From Trichaptum fuscoviolaceum (Eukaryota; Basidiomycota; Agaricomycetes; Hymenochaetales; Trichaptaceae), in contig CAJSYZ010000001.1 in the NCBI GenBank assembly GCA_910574455.1, positions 5,297,518 through 5,361,517 of the forward strand: a DNA stretch of 64,000 nucleotides, read 5' to 3'. The notes below the pieces were generated by a model. It was not told the DNA's origin and did not search any database. It saw nothing but the letters and a program-made list of their open reading frames with translations. Below are positions 47,949 through 59,755 of this stretch, one piece after another; within the stretch, counting starts at the first letter, position 1, and every line of letters starts with the position of its first letter. The translations under genes and the position numbers were made by a program.

Positions 47949-48486
47949 TTAGACCTCAGGAAACCCCCGGTATGGTTTCCCAGCCATGACTTGCATCGGG
48001 ACGGTGCCTTGGCTCATGGCTGGAGAGCTAATCGAGGGTAGATAGGTAGAAGGATCGTCTGGGTTCTGCAGGGACAGAAGTTAGGCGTTATATTCTGAAG
48101 TTGAACTCAACACTTACGTAGACTACCCGAACATCAGACCTCGGCGTCTGTTGTTTTATTTGTGCATCTTCTTCGTGGATCGCAGCTGCCTCGGGCTTAG
48201 ACAGACCTGCCTCAGGCTGTGGTGATTGAATCTCGTCCTTACACGTAGCCTTTTCAACACCGCTCTCGCCAGGTGTTTGAGCGACCGAGTCGCCCTCCTC
48301 GAGTTCGAGGTCCTTCCCCGGCGCATTCACTATGATGCGCCCACCGGCCCTCCATCGGCGGATATATCGTACAGCAGCGAGTACGAGAAGTACCAAGCCA
48401 GTTGTACATCCTACAGCTACGCCAATTATCACACGAGCCTGAACTCGAGTCGCGAATGAGTTGGTGAAGGAGTCCGAGTCAGACAT
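47949..48486 (-). CDS. Short single-pass membrane protein with NPDDPSTY tail
   Basis: Two exons, 48486..48118 and 48065..47949 (161 aa, phase 0 join). A transmembrane segment lies at residues ~20–42 (VIIGVAVGCTTGLVLLVLAA), then a basic patch (RYIRRWR), an acidic/Gln-rich cytoplasmic region and the C-terminal tail NPDDPSTYLPSI…PYRGFPEV. The same tail ends the gene at 49651–50740. There is no signal peptide or ectodomain, so this is either a truncated relative or its N-terminal exons are lost or unrecognised. Function unknown. It begins 274 bp beyond the large mobile element. Confidence 0.72.
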
Positions 48487-49650
48487 AAGTAACCGCAAGC
48501 GCGTCCGAGAGTAAGGAATTGTCGATTTGAGTGAAGAGGGGGGCTATATCTCTGTAAGGGACTATTGATCAGGGAATGGTCCTTGAGAGGCCTTTTATAC
48601 CAGGACCCGCCAATAAGCGTAAAAGGACCTGGACCAACTTTCTGACCTACTATCGAAGAGCGATACTCTTGTTGTTTGACTTTCAAGATTTCATCAAACA
48701 ACTAGAGCACGGATGTTCCGAACATCGGCTTGTGAGGGTGAGGCGCTGCAAGAGAGAATCAATCCAGGCCGGTGCAGGAGAGATGGTGGCGCTACATATC
48801 GTCGAGGCCGTTCCTCGGTGCCCCTTTTGACAGAATGTTCGTTCGCTGATCCAACAACGTGAGGTACGAATCATTCGAGGTACGAAAGGCGCTAAAGAGC
48901 TGATGGACGCTCAGTCCTATACTTTGCTCTGTTTTGTATGTCGAAGCCAGAACGTAAGCGTATGATAGACACTGCATATGCTTGAGCACAGGAGGCTGGT
49001 TTGATTAATGAAGTTGCACATCTCTGGAGCCTGGTGGTTCATCAGATCAAAGATCTTGAACGTAGAAATCGTGTCAATATTTAGCTGCTCTCCGAATACG
49101 ACTGTCGTGCTCAAACCCTATTTTTGTCCTAGCGAGCCACAGTATGGAAGGAGTAACGATCGCCCCAAACTCCTATACCTATAAGTTACTATGTAGTTCG
49201 TGAGTGGATGAATGGGTATTACAAAAATTGGTGACTTACGTGCACGTTGCCCGATGTACTTCTTCTTACAAGAAGGGTTCCTCTTCATCCATATTAAGTG
49301 TAGATCACTCCAGGTCAGTGAGTTCTACATCGTGTCAAGAATATAAATTTTGTCGAATGCGGGATGAAGTCAAGAGCAAAGATATGCTCGGCAAAAGGCG
49401 CCCAAAAGGGAAGGTTATGCACAGCCACTGCCGGTGGCACATATCGGATCGGTGAAACTTTCTACGGAAGTATTCGCCTTACAACATACGGAGGTGCTTG
49501 AAGATGGAAAACCGTATAGTTTCATTACTCATTCCGTGGCAGCACATATCGTAAAACAAACGAAGAAGAAAGACTCGGAGAATTGATGTTCAATATCCAA
49601 TTGGGGTGAATTGAACAGACGAATAGAAAGATAGGGACCAGTATCAGATG
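48487..49650. other. Intergenic, no gene seen
   Basis: Short open frames only. The space where an ectodomain for the preceding gene would lie shows none that I can join. Confidence 0.5.
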
Positions 49651-50740
49651 TCACACCTCGGGGAATCCACGATATGCCCGGTTCTCAGACGCTTGCAACA
49701 CGTAAGGCGAGTTAACCGGTGCGGGGTATGTTGAGGGGTCATCGGGATTCTATTTGACAAGATCCATCACTTAGTACGGAGGAGTAAACTGAAAAGTGAA
49801 GACGCACATAGATCTTCTGACCTCCAAGGAGCGAGGCACCTGAGTTCGGCGTAGATGGGGAGCCATACCCAGCAGAGACGGGTGTGACCGTCTGGGTCAT
49901 CGGCGGGCTCCCTCCCGCGTAATAACCGCTCAAACGTGGCGTATGCGGACCACCGACTTCGCCTGTTGTCCCATGAGCATCCGAACCATACTCGCTCCTC
50001 TTCTTTTTCTGGTGCCGAAGAATGAGGAAGATTAGCAGACCTATACCCACCAGCCCTATGACACCGCCCACGACACCACCGGCAATCGCGCCTGCGTTGT
50101 TCGACTTACTCGAGCTTGACGTTGCTGTTGGTGTTCCGGAAGCCGTAGGGAAAAAGCTTGACTTCGACGAGGGATAGAAATAGATGGAGGTCGAAGTCGA
50201 AGTAACAGAGCTTAAAGAAGTGGGCCCGTTGACTGCAACCGTCGAACCTGGCGCTGTCGTCCCGTTCACGACTGTGATGTCGAAGCCTCCTTTTGTGATG
50301 ACATCCTGATTTGCCCAAGACGGAACGGCCGTGCCAGCCGGAATACCCATGGGTAGTCTGAATATCAGAAGCGGATTAGACGCAATCATACTATAATTGA
50401 GGATGGTATACACACCGTCGATCATATAATGTTGTGTATTCCGTACTACACGCCGGCCATCTATACCGTTAAGATCCGTGAATCTACTAGATTCTCCTCA
50501 GGGCAGCAAGTAAACGTACGTGCTGAACACCGACAATCCGAACTGGCAGATTGAACAACTCGAAACGAGGCTATACACAACAGTCGTACAGATGCATGGC
50601 ACATATGTCCCATTGCCAGTGGAGGCCTGATATCCCGTGTTATTCGAGGAAAGGGCTGGAAGGTCCCAATCTGCGTGCGTTGCCAAGGATAGTCTCAGAA
50701 CGAGAAGAATAAAGGAAGGAGAACCCAAACGCACTTCCAT
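49651..50740 (-). CDS. Secretory single-pass membrane protein with NPDDPSTY tail
   Basis: Four exons: 50740..50520, 50483..50412, 50357..49808, 49749..49651 (313 aa, phases consistent). Signal peptide at the start (GSPSFILLVLRLSLATHA). A Cys-containing ectodomain with CICTTVVYSLVSSCSICQ is followed by the segment IPAGTAVPSWANQDV. A Ser/Thr-rich stalk precedes a Gly-rich transmembrane helix (AGAIAGGVVGGVIGLVGIGL), a basic stop-transfer KKKR, and a Gly/Pro/Ser tail ending NPDDPSTYPAPVN…AYRGFPEV. This layout is a frequent mushroom cell-surface family of unknown function. The exon 2 donor was chosen among three nearby GTs by phase. Confidence 0.82.
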
Positions 50741-51909
50741 CTGTACACGCGCTCAGCAAGTACGCTGCTACGAGACAGGGGCTCTGATCCAGCGTGTTGT
50801 AGAGCTACAAAGTCAAGCATCAGTTGATGCACAAACTTGTCAGGCATGCCTTTTTAGATAAAGATCGAGCTTAAACTCACAAAGGTCGAGTTGGATGTAC
50901 AAACTGCTTCCGTCTCCACAGACGCTCGAACACCGCGCAGAGCCAACCCAGGACGCCAACTTGAAGTAACGTTGACAGCGTTCGAGCATTTTCATTTTTG
51001 AGGAAAACCGGCTACACCCTGCTAGATGTCGAGCCAGTAAACTCCCCCTAAGCGCAACCGTGCGCACAGAGGCCGTGCGGGGGGCGGAGAAGACGAACAA
51101 AAGGTACGATGAAGGAATATAAATCAGATCTGCCATCAAGGGTCCCCAAGTACATTCATTCTATCGAAAGGCATGTCCTCGCCAAGTGACAGGTCGTATT
51201 CATCAAGTGCCTTCGTCTGCCGTCTACTTGAGCGAGGCGCGCAGAGCCGAAACTGCTCTGAGTCAATGATGGCGAAGCGATCGAATGTGAAAGTCAATGA
51301 GGCTATGTCACTGGAAGAACTGTAAGCACAGCTTCAGACGAATGATCAAAGATAATCAATATCAATTTGTTGCGGATAATACATACTTGATCCGAAATCC
51401 AAATACGACATACATATCCAAATTATGTCAGTGCAGAGAAATGTTGACGCTTTTCTTCAGACGTTGTAAGCGTTTGTTAAAGGATGAAAATTGTTGACGC
51501 GAGCAAGACAAGGACATCCGTACCAAGCCAAAGAAAGGCAAGCTTTGAAGGTGCCGATGGTCAACAAGTAAAACATAGCTACCGTGTCGTCCACTATCCT
51601 GCACTTTCACGAGCAAATATTCTCCCTCTAACGTACCACCGTTCGGTAAACGAGTTGACTGAAAATTTTTGAAATGTTTTTGCAAGACGATGAGCACAAT
51701 AAAAATAATAGTCGAGAAAGGAAAAGAAAGCCCTATAGGAGAGCCCGCGTTTTATAGAAGCATGCAAGTCATAGTATGGCATACAGGCGGGACATGTAAA
51801 ATTGATGATAAGCCGACCATACTGCACCTTCACTACACATCGGAATGTACTCCACCACCCAACCCCCTCCATCCTCAACAGAGCAACCAACAACCAACAC
51901 TCCGACCAC
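50741..51909. other. Intergenic, no gene seen
   Basis: Promoter side of the membrane-protein gene and 3' flank of RPL7. No other gene supported. Confidence 0.55.
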
Positions 51910-53109
51910 TCAGTTCATCTGGCGGATAAGCTTGTTGATGTTCTTCTCCCGGTTGCCGTGGTCACCACCCTCGACGTAGTGCTTGAATTTGCGCTCACGC
52001 CAGCCACCAGTCGGGTTGGAGAGCTTGAAGGGCCAAAGGAAGTTAGAGGCCTGCTTGAAATTGGGGCCCGCAGTCGTAATCTCGTGCACAAGATCCTCAA
52101 CACAAAGGATGTCGTACTGGCCGAGGGCCTTCTCAATGACACGGTTGTCAGAGAGAGGCACGCGCTGCTTGTCGACTTTGCCATATCCGCGCTTGTAGAT
52201 GAGTTCGCGGACTGACTTCAGGTTCGGCTCGCTATAAAGCTCGTTAGACTACTGACACATTTTAGAGGGTCCAAAGACTTACCCATATGTGACATAGGGC
52301 TCAACTAGACGGAGCATCTGTTGAGTCGCCTTCGTAACTTTAACAAATACACCATTGTTGATTTGTAGTAAACGGAGAAGCTGTAAAATCTTGCGAGGTT
52401 TGGGCGCAATCTCGTTGATACTGCACAATCACATTATTAGCCACCAGTAAATATCTTTGAACATAGTGCGCACCCCCGGATACGAACGACAAAGTAGACC
52501 TTCGGCTCTGCTGCCACATAGAAATCACCAGCAGTGCGGGCTGCGCGCTTCAGCCGAACCTCCTCCTTCTCCTTCGCAAGATACTCCTTCACATATGACT
52601 CCGCACGCTTGAAGATGACCTTCCGCTTCGCTTTCGACGCCTGTAAAGAGTGTTTAAGTGAGAATTCATTCGATCATTGAAGTAATCGGAAGGAGGTGAG
52701 ATGTGAGTTCAGTCCCGAAAGATGGTTAATTGAAGGCAGCATCGGCAGCGCCTAGCCGTTCGTCGAAATAATCGTATGCATCATTATGAAAAAGAAAGAA
52801 AAAGCAAGGTCGAAGAAGCAACTTGGACTTGATGTACCCACCTTACGGGCAGCATTTGCAGCAGCGAGGCGCTCCTCCCGCGCCTTCTCGTTCTGCTTGC
52901 GCTTCTTGAGGAGAGTCTCCGGGACTTCTATTTGCTATAAAATCCCAACCAACCAAACATCCCAACTTCATGGTCAGCAATTCCATCCTGACGTCCACAG
53001 AACATAGGAATGAAACTAACAGAAGCGCTCGGGACACTGCAGAGTTATAAAGTCAACATCACAGACACTGTGCAAAGACGACGAATACTCACGTTGTTGA
53101 GGGGGCCAT
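51910..53109 (-). CDS. RPL7: 60S ribosomal protein L7 (uL30)
   Basis: Six exons: 53109..53093, 53036..53021, 52934..52842, 52640..52474, 52420..52283, 52231..51910 (250 aa, all phases fit; the usual length). N-terminal basic helix ([20 protein letters not shown]), then the L30-like fold ([58 protein letters not shown]) and the C-terminal [17 protein letters not shown]. Exon 2 is only 16 nt; skipping it breaks the frame, so it is needed. Intron 3 (52641–52841, 201 nt) is much longer than the others and holds a candidate C/D snoRNA, as RPL7 introns do in yeast. Confidence 0.96.
52703..52790 (-). ncRNA. Candidate intronic C/D-box snoRNA (snR39/snR39b-like guide)
   Basis: On the minus strand within RPL7 intron 3: a C-box-like ATGATGC at 52784–52778, and a D box CTGA at 52712–52709, about 66 nt apart. 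Directly before the D box is a 13 nt antisense element; its plus-strand complement, CCCGAAAGATGGT (52714–52726), matches from memory a universally conserved stretch of large-subunit rRNA. The fifth base upstream of box D is C, pairing with the G of CCCG, which would be Gm805 in yeast numbering. Weak points are the imperfect C box and no clear terminal stem. Confidence 0.6.
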
Positions 53110-55359
53110 CGCGGTCGTGCGGTCTTGAAGTTGTCGATAGCGTTGGCGGCGAACTCGAAATTGGGCACGCGCGGAGGCTGCTAGTACTATATAGTTTATG
53201 CAATATTGTCTCACGCCTTCAAGTTATCACCATTAAGTTCTCACGCTTTTCTCTTCTGAGCTCGTCTCTTTCTTGGATTGCACCATTTCCATGCTATCAT
53301 GTTTATTCGGTTTTTTATACAAGGTTGCTGGCTATAATGTCTGTTGCATCGCAAATATAAACACTCTGCTTTTCTACACTAACAACTTGGTACATACGCT
53401 GGGCACAACGATAGAGTTTTCTGAAGAGATGAGAAAACTCCGTTGAAAAAGGTTTGAAATTCGTCTCGCGCTTTGCTAGCTACTCGAACTCATCTCGAAA
53501 CTCGTAAATGTCGTTGGACGTCGGCGAGCTTTGCGTACTCGCAGAATGAGGTGCGTGCACAGAATATTCAGCATGCAGCTTTCAGGACTGCTATGCCTGT
53601 CAGCCGTTTAAATGGACGTAATGAAAATAGTGCGTACAGAATAAAGACGTCGCGGAGCGTTTGCTGATTATTATTGACTTTAGCGGGCTCCCAAAGCGCG
53701 GTGACGGTGCCTACTCACTGAAGTTTTTACTTCTAAGATAAGATTAACGATCGAAACAACTGAAGCAGGGTTAGGCTGGTCATTTTAGCTCTGGGAATTG
53801 CCAACGAACAAAATATGCATCCAAAATAAAACAGAGCGTCTCTGTATAAAGTTCGAACTATTGTCGAACCGGATCCTCTGACTGTGGAATGTAAGAAAGG
53901 TGAATAGATACTAGATCAATCTGTGTGAATTCTCTCACAGTCTTTGAAGACTTTTAGTAGAAGAAGTATCAAGGCAACTTCGTAACATCAGCGCGCATTC
54001 GCTGTTATTGATAAAGAAGGGCCTACTTGCATCGCATACTATGATCGCGGGGAACGCAGCTGATATTCCCTTGTTGCTCTGCACGAAAAGGCAACCGTTC
54101 CCAACCCGCAGCGGAATGACTACGTGCAGTATGTCTTTAAGTTGTTTGCTTATTAATCTGGAGCGCAAATCTAACTCACCTGATTCATTCGTGATGTGCT
54201 TTTCCAGGGCGTATGTGAATCCTCCTGCCGCAATCTACACAAAAATCTTTACTTTAGACTGTGGATACGAACCTCTGATAACACTGACGCACCAAGAGTA
54301 CGGCGGATAATCCGATCATGATTTCTACCTTGTGTCCCCATATAGCGCTTGTCCGCAGAAACATGGTAGCTAACCTCGACTCAATACTCGTGAGACTAAT
54401 GATCGCTATGATATGTCGGTACCTTCGGCCAGCAAAGCTCCAAACATCACAAGACCTGTATGTGTTAGTCGCATTGTTATACCTGCTGTACCCTAACTAA
54501 CCGGATAGCGCCCCCATTCCGGGTTTGCAGTTCTATAAACTAATCTGTGAGTTACCAAGCCGTAGATCAGCAGTACCATTTTCACTCAACGTTAATATCC
54601 TTCTCTACCAACAAATCTGGGGCGTCAAAAGTCAGTCCGAGACACCTTATGGAGAGAATATAGTCGAGCTTACAATGTACACCGACATAGGATGTTGCCA
54701 AAGGGATGTACCTGTTCAATATGTAGAAGATTTGACGGTGGCTAATCCCTTCCGACCATATTTCCCGAAACTAACATTAAATCAGGAAGCGCTCGTATAC
54801 CCCGAGCGCATGTGAACCATTACCTCTTCGCCCAATGTCAACAACGTGTCATACACCTATAAGTAATGTTCGTTAAGATATTGTCGCCTATTTCAGTGAC
54901 CATACCTGAAGAGCCAGTGTTGCGACTACAATTGCGAATTCATTAAGATGGCAAATCCGATTATGTGCTTCTACGACGAACCAGCGGTGTACTGCGAAAG
55001 GGCCAATATCGTTATAACGCAATCTATGAAGATCAAATATGTTTATCTTACCCGGACAACATATAACTGCCCGACCGATGTATCAACTTTCGCTATTGAC
55101 ACCGTATTCGCATTTTGCATATTTTGTCAAAGGGTGTAGGAACGTGAGACTCATCTCCCAGCTCCAACTCTACCGTTGGCTCTTTTGTATATCGCCAAGG
55201 GAGGCTCCTATCTTACTGATGTCTATATCAGCCGCTGTCTAACTACACAGCAACTAGATCAGCCGCCCGCGCCCATACTTTGCGCCCGATCATATCTGAT
55301 TGCTTCAGAGGAAGTTCTACGTACCATGACGAGAGCCCCGCAAGCGTTCGGGCTCTCAT
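53110..55359. other. Intergenic/decayed stretch, no gene supported
   Basis: Several open frames of 60–100 codons on the plus strand between 54.0 and 55.3 kb have no recognisable domain and no splice chain. Confidence 0.45.
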
Positions 55360-55800
55360 GGGCTGTTAGGAAATCTGCTATCGAATCAAATGGCTATACT
55401 CAGATCATGGCGACAGTAGAAAATCTATCCCGGGGGCTCTACGCAACTTGATAGCCGGCTCATGATGTAGAGCGGGGCTACGTACCCTTGTACATATTTG
55501 CAGTATGTATAGCAATGATCTCTTTCATTGCGTGTTACTATTATCAATATTCTTGAATATGAATGGCTCAGTACACTGGCAGGTAGCTAGTATAGCATTT
55601 TTGGCATTTAGAACGAAGTACAAGGATTACTACCTTGGGACAATTCTAGTTGATGCAACTTGATGGTCATCTTTGATCAGTGCGTTCACTTCTCACAGGA
55701 ATTGAAATAGTTATGGTTCGTCAGTGGCTCAAAACGTTTTCTTCCGCGAAAATAATGCTCGACTCTCTTATTCTCAACTCCATCCAACAATCCGTACTCC
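55360..55800 (+). repeat. Copy of the 3' flank of F-box-like copy D
   Basis: Shares ordered blocks with 57695–58105: GGCTCTCATGGG, GATGTAGA.C, TTGCTGTAATCAA/TTACTATTATCAA-type, TACTTCCTTGGG/CTACCTTGGGA, and GTGTTTACTT/GCGTTCACTT. Homology appears to start just after the stop-codon position of the gene. Upstream of it here I see no F-box-like coding sequence, so only the flank remains or was copied. Confidence 0.6.
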
Positions 55801-56481
55801 AGAACATCACGCGGCACATTGAATCCGGAAGAATGTTTTTACCGGAAGTATCCCAATCCATTCTTAGCCGGCTTGTTTACATTAAAGGATCACGAAATAT
55901 AAATTTGGAAAAGAGATAACTATCAGTTTAGAAGCGCGGCATTTGAAGTCTCTGTGCAACACTGAATGACTTGTTCTTACAACATTGAAATAAACCGTAC
56001 AGATGGCTACTAGTAACTTGAACTGCTCTTTTCTTCTGTTCTGCTAGGAGTGAGCTTTCTTTTTTCCTTGCTAAATAGAATGCAAAATTACAATTCGACT
56101 GGAAATCGGTATCTTAAACATGTCTCGGCCCGTCATTGAGGGTGTCAAATCCATATAGATAGCGCGCCGAGCTTCGCCGGCTGGACTCTTATCTCCCCCA
56201 AGAATGGAAACAAAAGGAAACTGACAACAGGAATGGAATGAACTAGAGAAGCTGACATAAACAAGGGCGAACGGCGACGCCGGACCAAGCTCCGAGTCGG
56301 AGGGCGTAATACATTCTCAAACCCATAAAAGTCCCGAAGCCTTCGAACGTTCTTCGAGTCTAACCGTCACCATAACCGAGGTACGTATGAGGTTTTTGGG
56401 CAAGAACTATTATATTTCTAACAGGGGACTTGACTTCAGTGCGTTCCGGTCAGCTTAAGTCACTAAATATTGGCGTTCGGG

Positions 56482-57658
56482 ATGTCCGATGTAACACAAG
56501 TAAGTCTCTATTAGGCCAAACGTGAAACTTCAATGATGTGCTAAGACCTTCGATCTGTAGGCTTGTCTCTCAGAGAGCCATGAAGTCTCCGCTGCTACTC
56601 TGTCACTCGCGGAAGATGGTCATCACCCATTCTCGAGACAGTTTCCGAGAGACGTGCTTCGTATCATCCTAGAAGCTGCTGCGGAACCTGAAGACGGAAC
56701 GGTTGCGTCTTTGTCCGACAAAGATCTCCTCAGAACTCTATATGCCATCTGCCTCGTTGACAAGTGCACGGCCGGTTGGATTGAGCCTTTACTCTACAGG
56801 GCGGTCGTCCTGGAGTCGGAGAATCAAGTAATCTCGTTCAGCTATGCACTCAAGTGTAAGAGCTCGGAGTTCCTATCCCGTTCCATTCGAGCGCTATGGG
56901 TTCTTCACAGCTCCGAAGAGCTCGATCACATCGATTCCGAAAAGCTCTTCTCTACCCTACGTAGGTTGGAGAGCTTGGCCTTACCCGGAGATAAGCTTCG
57001 ATTGCTTGGCGGGATCTCGTCTCCTTCACCAATCCGCGACCTCATACTCATTAGCCCGCCGCCTTTCATCGGGTGCACGTACCTGCGTCACCTTACTCTG
57101 CGATCTCTGCATGTCATCGACCCAGTGCCGTACTTAACTCCCAATGCCATACCTAAAGACATGAAATTCGCGGACGAACTCTATATCCCTTTCAACGCGA
57201 TTCCGAGAATTTGCCTGGACTACTCCTTCTCCAAAATGAAGTCGCGTAATGATCTTTTACAGCCCGCAATGTATTCGGGCGAGATGGCTGGGTTTCTATA
57301 CATAGCAGAAAAGCTTCAGGAGATTGCAGAGTCTTCCGTAACCCGAGAAACTAAGGAGCCCCGAGAGACGGTTCAACCCCGCTCCTTGTGGGTGAAACAT
57401 ACTATCGAGAGAAGGTCAATCCCGCCTTCGACAAGGGCATTTTCAGTCGATATTTACACTGAGGCCGGAGGACCATCTAATCGCCCGGCATATTCGGAAA
57501 TTGCGTTGGTTAAGCCACCACAGAATAAAGGGTTGTCGAAACGATCTCGTCCGCAGTCGATAAAGGAGATGATTCGTTACAACGAGGTGCACTGGGATAG
57601 GGTCGCTGAGTGGTGTGAGGCTGAAAGGGTAAGGAAGGAGGCGGAGATCATGGCATAG
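56482..57658 (+). CDS. F-box-like protein, family 1 copy D
   Basis: Two exons: 56482..56499 (18 nt) and 56561..57658 (371 aa). The second exon begins ACLSESHEVSAATLSLAEDG, which aligns with copy C, and continues FSRQFPRDVLRIILEAAAE, CLVDKCTAGWIEPLLYRAV and QVISFSYALKCKSSEFLS. It then has LTLRSLHVIDP, IPRICLDYSFS and a terminal IRYNEVHWDRVAEWCEAERV. The short first coding exon is at the same relative place as in copies C and E. Possible SCF adaptor, inferred from the F-box-like N-terminus. Confidence 0.86.
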
Positions 57659-58311
57659 AAACTTTCGAAGAAACCCTCGGGCTTGACTGCTATACATTAG
57701 GCTCTCATGGGGTGTAAGGAACTTCGGAATCAGGTCCAACGTCTGATCATGACAACAGTAGTAAATGTATCCTAGGTGGCTCTTCACAGATTGGTAGCCC
57801 GCGGATGATGTAGAACGAAAGAATGTATCTGTTATAAAAGTGATTAATTTTATTGTGCGTTGCTGTAATCAACATAAGTGAATATGCGACGACAGTACAC
57901 TACATAGTACTGCCAATGAACTTTACTATGTTTAAAGATTACTTCCTTGGGCCCATACTAGCTGAAATCATCTGTGATGTTACTCCAGTGTGTTTACTTT
58001 AAACGGTAGCTGAAATAGCTAGGGTGAATCAGTGTTCTCAACACTGTCTTCCTCGCAAAGGAAAGGTTCTTATATCTGAATGCTAACCAACAATCCACGT
58101 TCCGGAAAGTTACCTCATCGGCTGAGTATGCAGCACTTTGAACTTATTGGATCTGAATGGAATGATCGAATCGGAATTACATATATCAAACCCCTTTTTG
58201 TCCGGATTGTATACTGGTGTGTGATAATAAGTAGTAACAAAAGTATCCGCATTTCCAGTTCATATCGAGTCACAAATTCAATACAGGTTGTTTCAAAGAT
58301 GAGAAATATTC
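57659..58311 (+). repeat. 3' flank of copy D, duplicated at 55.36–55.80 kb
   Basis: Non-coding. The part at about 57695–58105 is similar in order and content to 55360–55800. Confidence 0.55.
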
Positions 58312-59755
58312 TTAACGAAAGTGAAGGGGCTCCAATTTATACAACTTCAACCTCGGATATTGATCAAGATAAATCTCCTGATTATGCTTTAGCTCATCAT
58401 CGCTCAGTGGCAAGCCAACGTTCTCCAGCTTTCCGACACAACGTTGTGTCAATAGACTAAAAATAATAGTCATGTCGATTGGTACTGAAGGTATCCAACA
58501 ATACGGAGGACCGCCCGGAATGACGCAATTGCACACCAGTGTCTCTGACCCTGGGCAGAGAAGGCTTGTTGGTCCCAACTCCGATGGTACAGGAAATAAC
58601 GTCTTCAACGTGTGATACGACATTGGCGAGTCGATAACATGCAGTTCCCGAAGACTTGGCACCAATTTCAGAATGCTGACAAACACGTCACTGTAATATT
58701 CCACTCTCATTCTCTTATATTTGAGCGTCTCCAAAGGTGCTTTGGATCGTTCAATAAAGGAGAGTATGTCGGAGTATTCCAAAATGTCGCGTATCCGGCA
58801 GTCTTTTTCGCATAGACGTGATAAGCTTCTCAGACGAGTACATCATGGGAAAGCAGTATTCATTGCCATGCATGACAACTTCTCGAAGATTCTTCAAGAC
58901 AACGAAATGGTCAGGTCTCTGCCAGCCTAGAAGCTCGCTTTCATCACTCGTGATTTCGAATCTCTTTAAGAGGGGGAAGAAGTCCGGGAACTTCTGAAAG
59001 CCTTGCCAGAAGAAGATCACGTTGCTGAATATCAGGTTGATAATGCTGGTGGGGGACGGCTGGCCACGGTGTAGGCGTGGCAGGTACATTTCGTGCAATA
59101 TGATTTCTTTGAGGCCCGGGGGTATGCCACTGACGAAAAATCTACCGTGTGTAGAAAAGTCGCCGTGTAACTGCAGATACTCCAATTTCGGGTTCTTTTC
59201 AATGTAGTAGTACGTCCTTGGTGTCCTATAGTCACAGTATTCGAAGACTCCGCTCCACAATGGTTTGTGTAGCCTGAGTTTTTTGAGCTGAGTAAACTCT
59301 TTGTCCTTATACGCATTGCGCATCACGAAGGGGTGAATATTTGTGTCCAGTAGCTCCCACCGACAACTATTTTCTGAGAAAAATTCTCCGACATGAGTTA
59401 CCCACAAGTCGGTTGAATAGCTGCCCTCTGACCACCGGAATTTAAGAATCAAGGAGAACGGAACTGGATTCGATCTCTCCAGCCACTCTGTGAGTAAAGA
59501 GAGCACAGAGAAGGTGTCATTTGCTTCTGGAATCCCTGTGCTCGAGCCTGTGCTTTTTTTGAACTCGTGTCTGAGAGAAAGTCTTGACCAAAGTCGACGG
59601 ATTGTCAAAGCGATTGCGCGCCACCTCTTGTTAACCTGTGATACGCTTACTGGCGCCTCACGGGGCGAGTATTGAGGAAGTCCTGATTCCGGGAGACACA
59701 CGTGGAATATCTCAGTAAGGAGCTCGGGAATGTTGAGAACACGAGATGACGCCAT
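58312..59755 (-). pseudogene. F-box protein family 2, frameshifted copy
   Basis: The 5' frame (59755–58751) encodes an F-box (LNIPELLTEIFHVCLPES…VSQVNKRWRAIALTIRRLW) and leucine-rich segments as far as LREVVMHGNEYCFP, then runs into an off-pattern tail and a stop. A second frame, open from near 58.84 kb to 58312, continues the expected pattern: DILEYSDILSFIERSKAPLET, KLVPSLRELHVID and DDELKHNQEIY. The frames overlap with no room for a normal intron, so a single frameshift, near a five-base A run at about 58805–58810, best explains it. The same final pattern (SFLERSGCPLE) occurs in the intact family member at 16091–17719. A sequencing error is possible. Confidence 0.75.

Noticed and set aside
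47949..48065. Possible third copy of the arm palindrome near 47.97–48.04 kb (CCTTGGCTCATGGCTGG)
   Set aside because: It is within a conserved coding exon (the NPDDPSTY tail), and the similarity to the arm palindrome is short.
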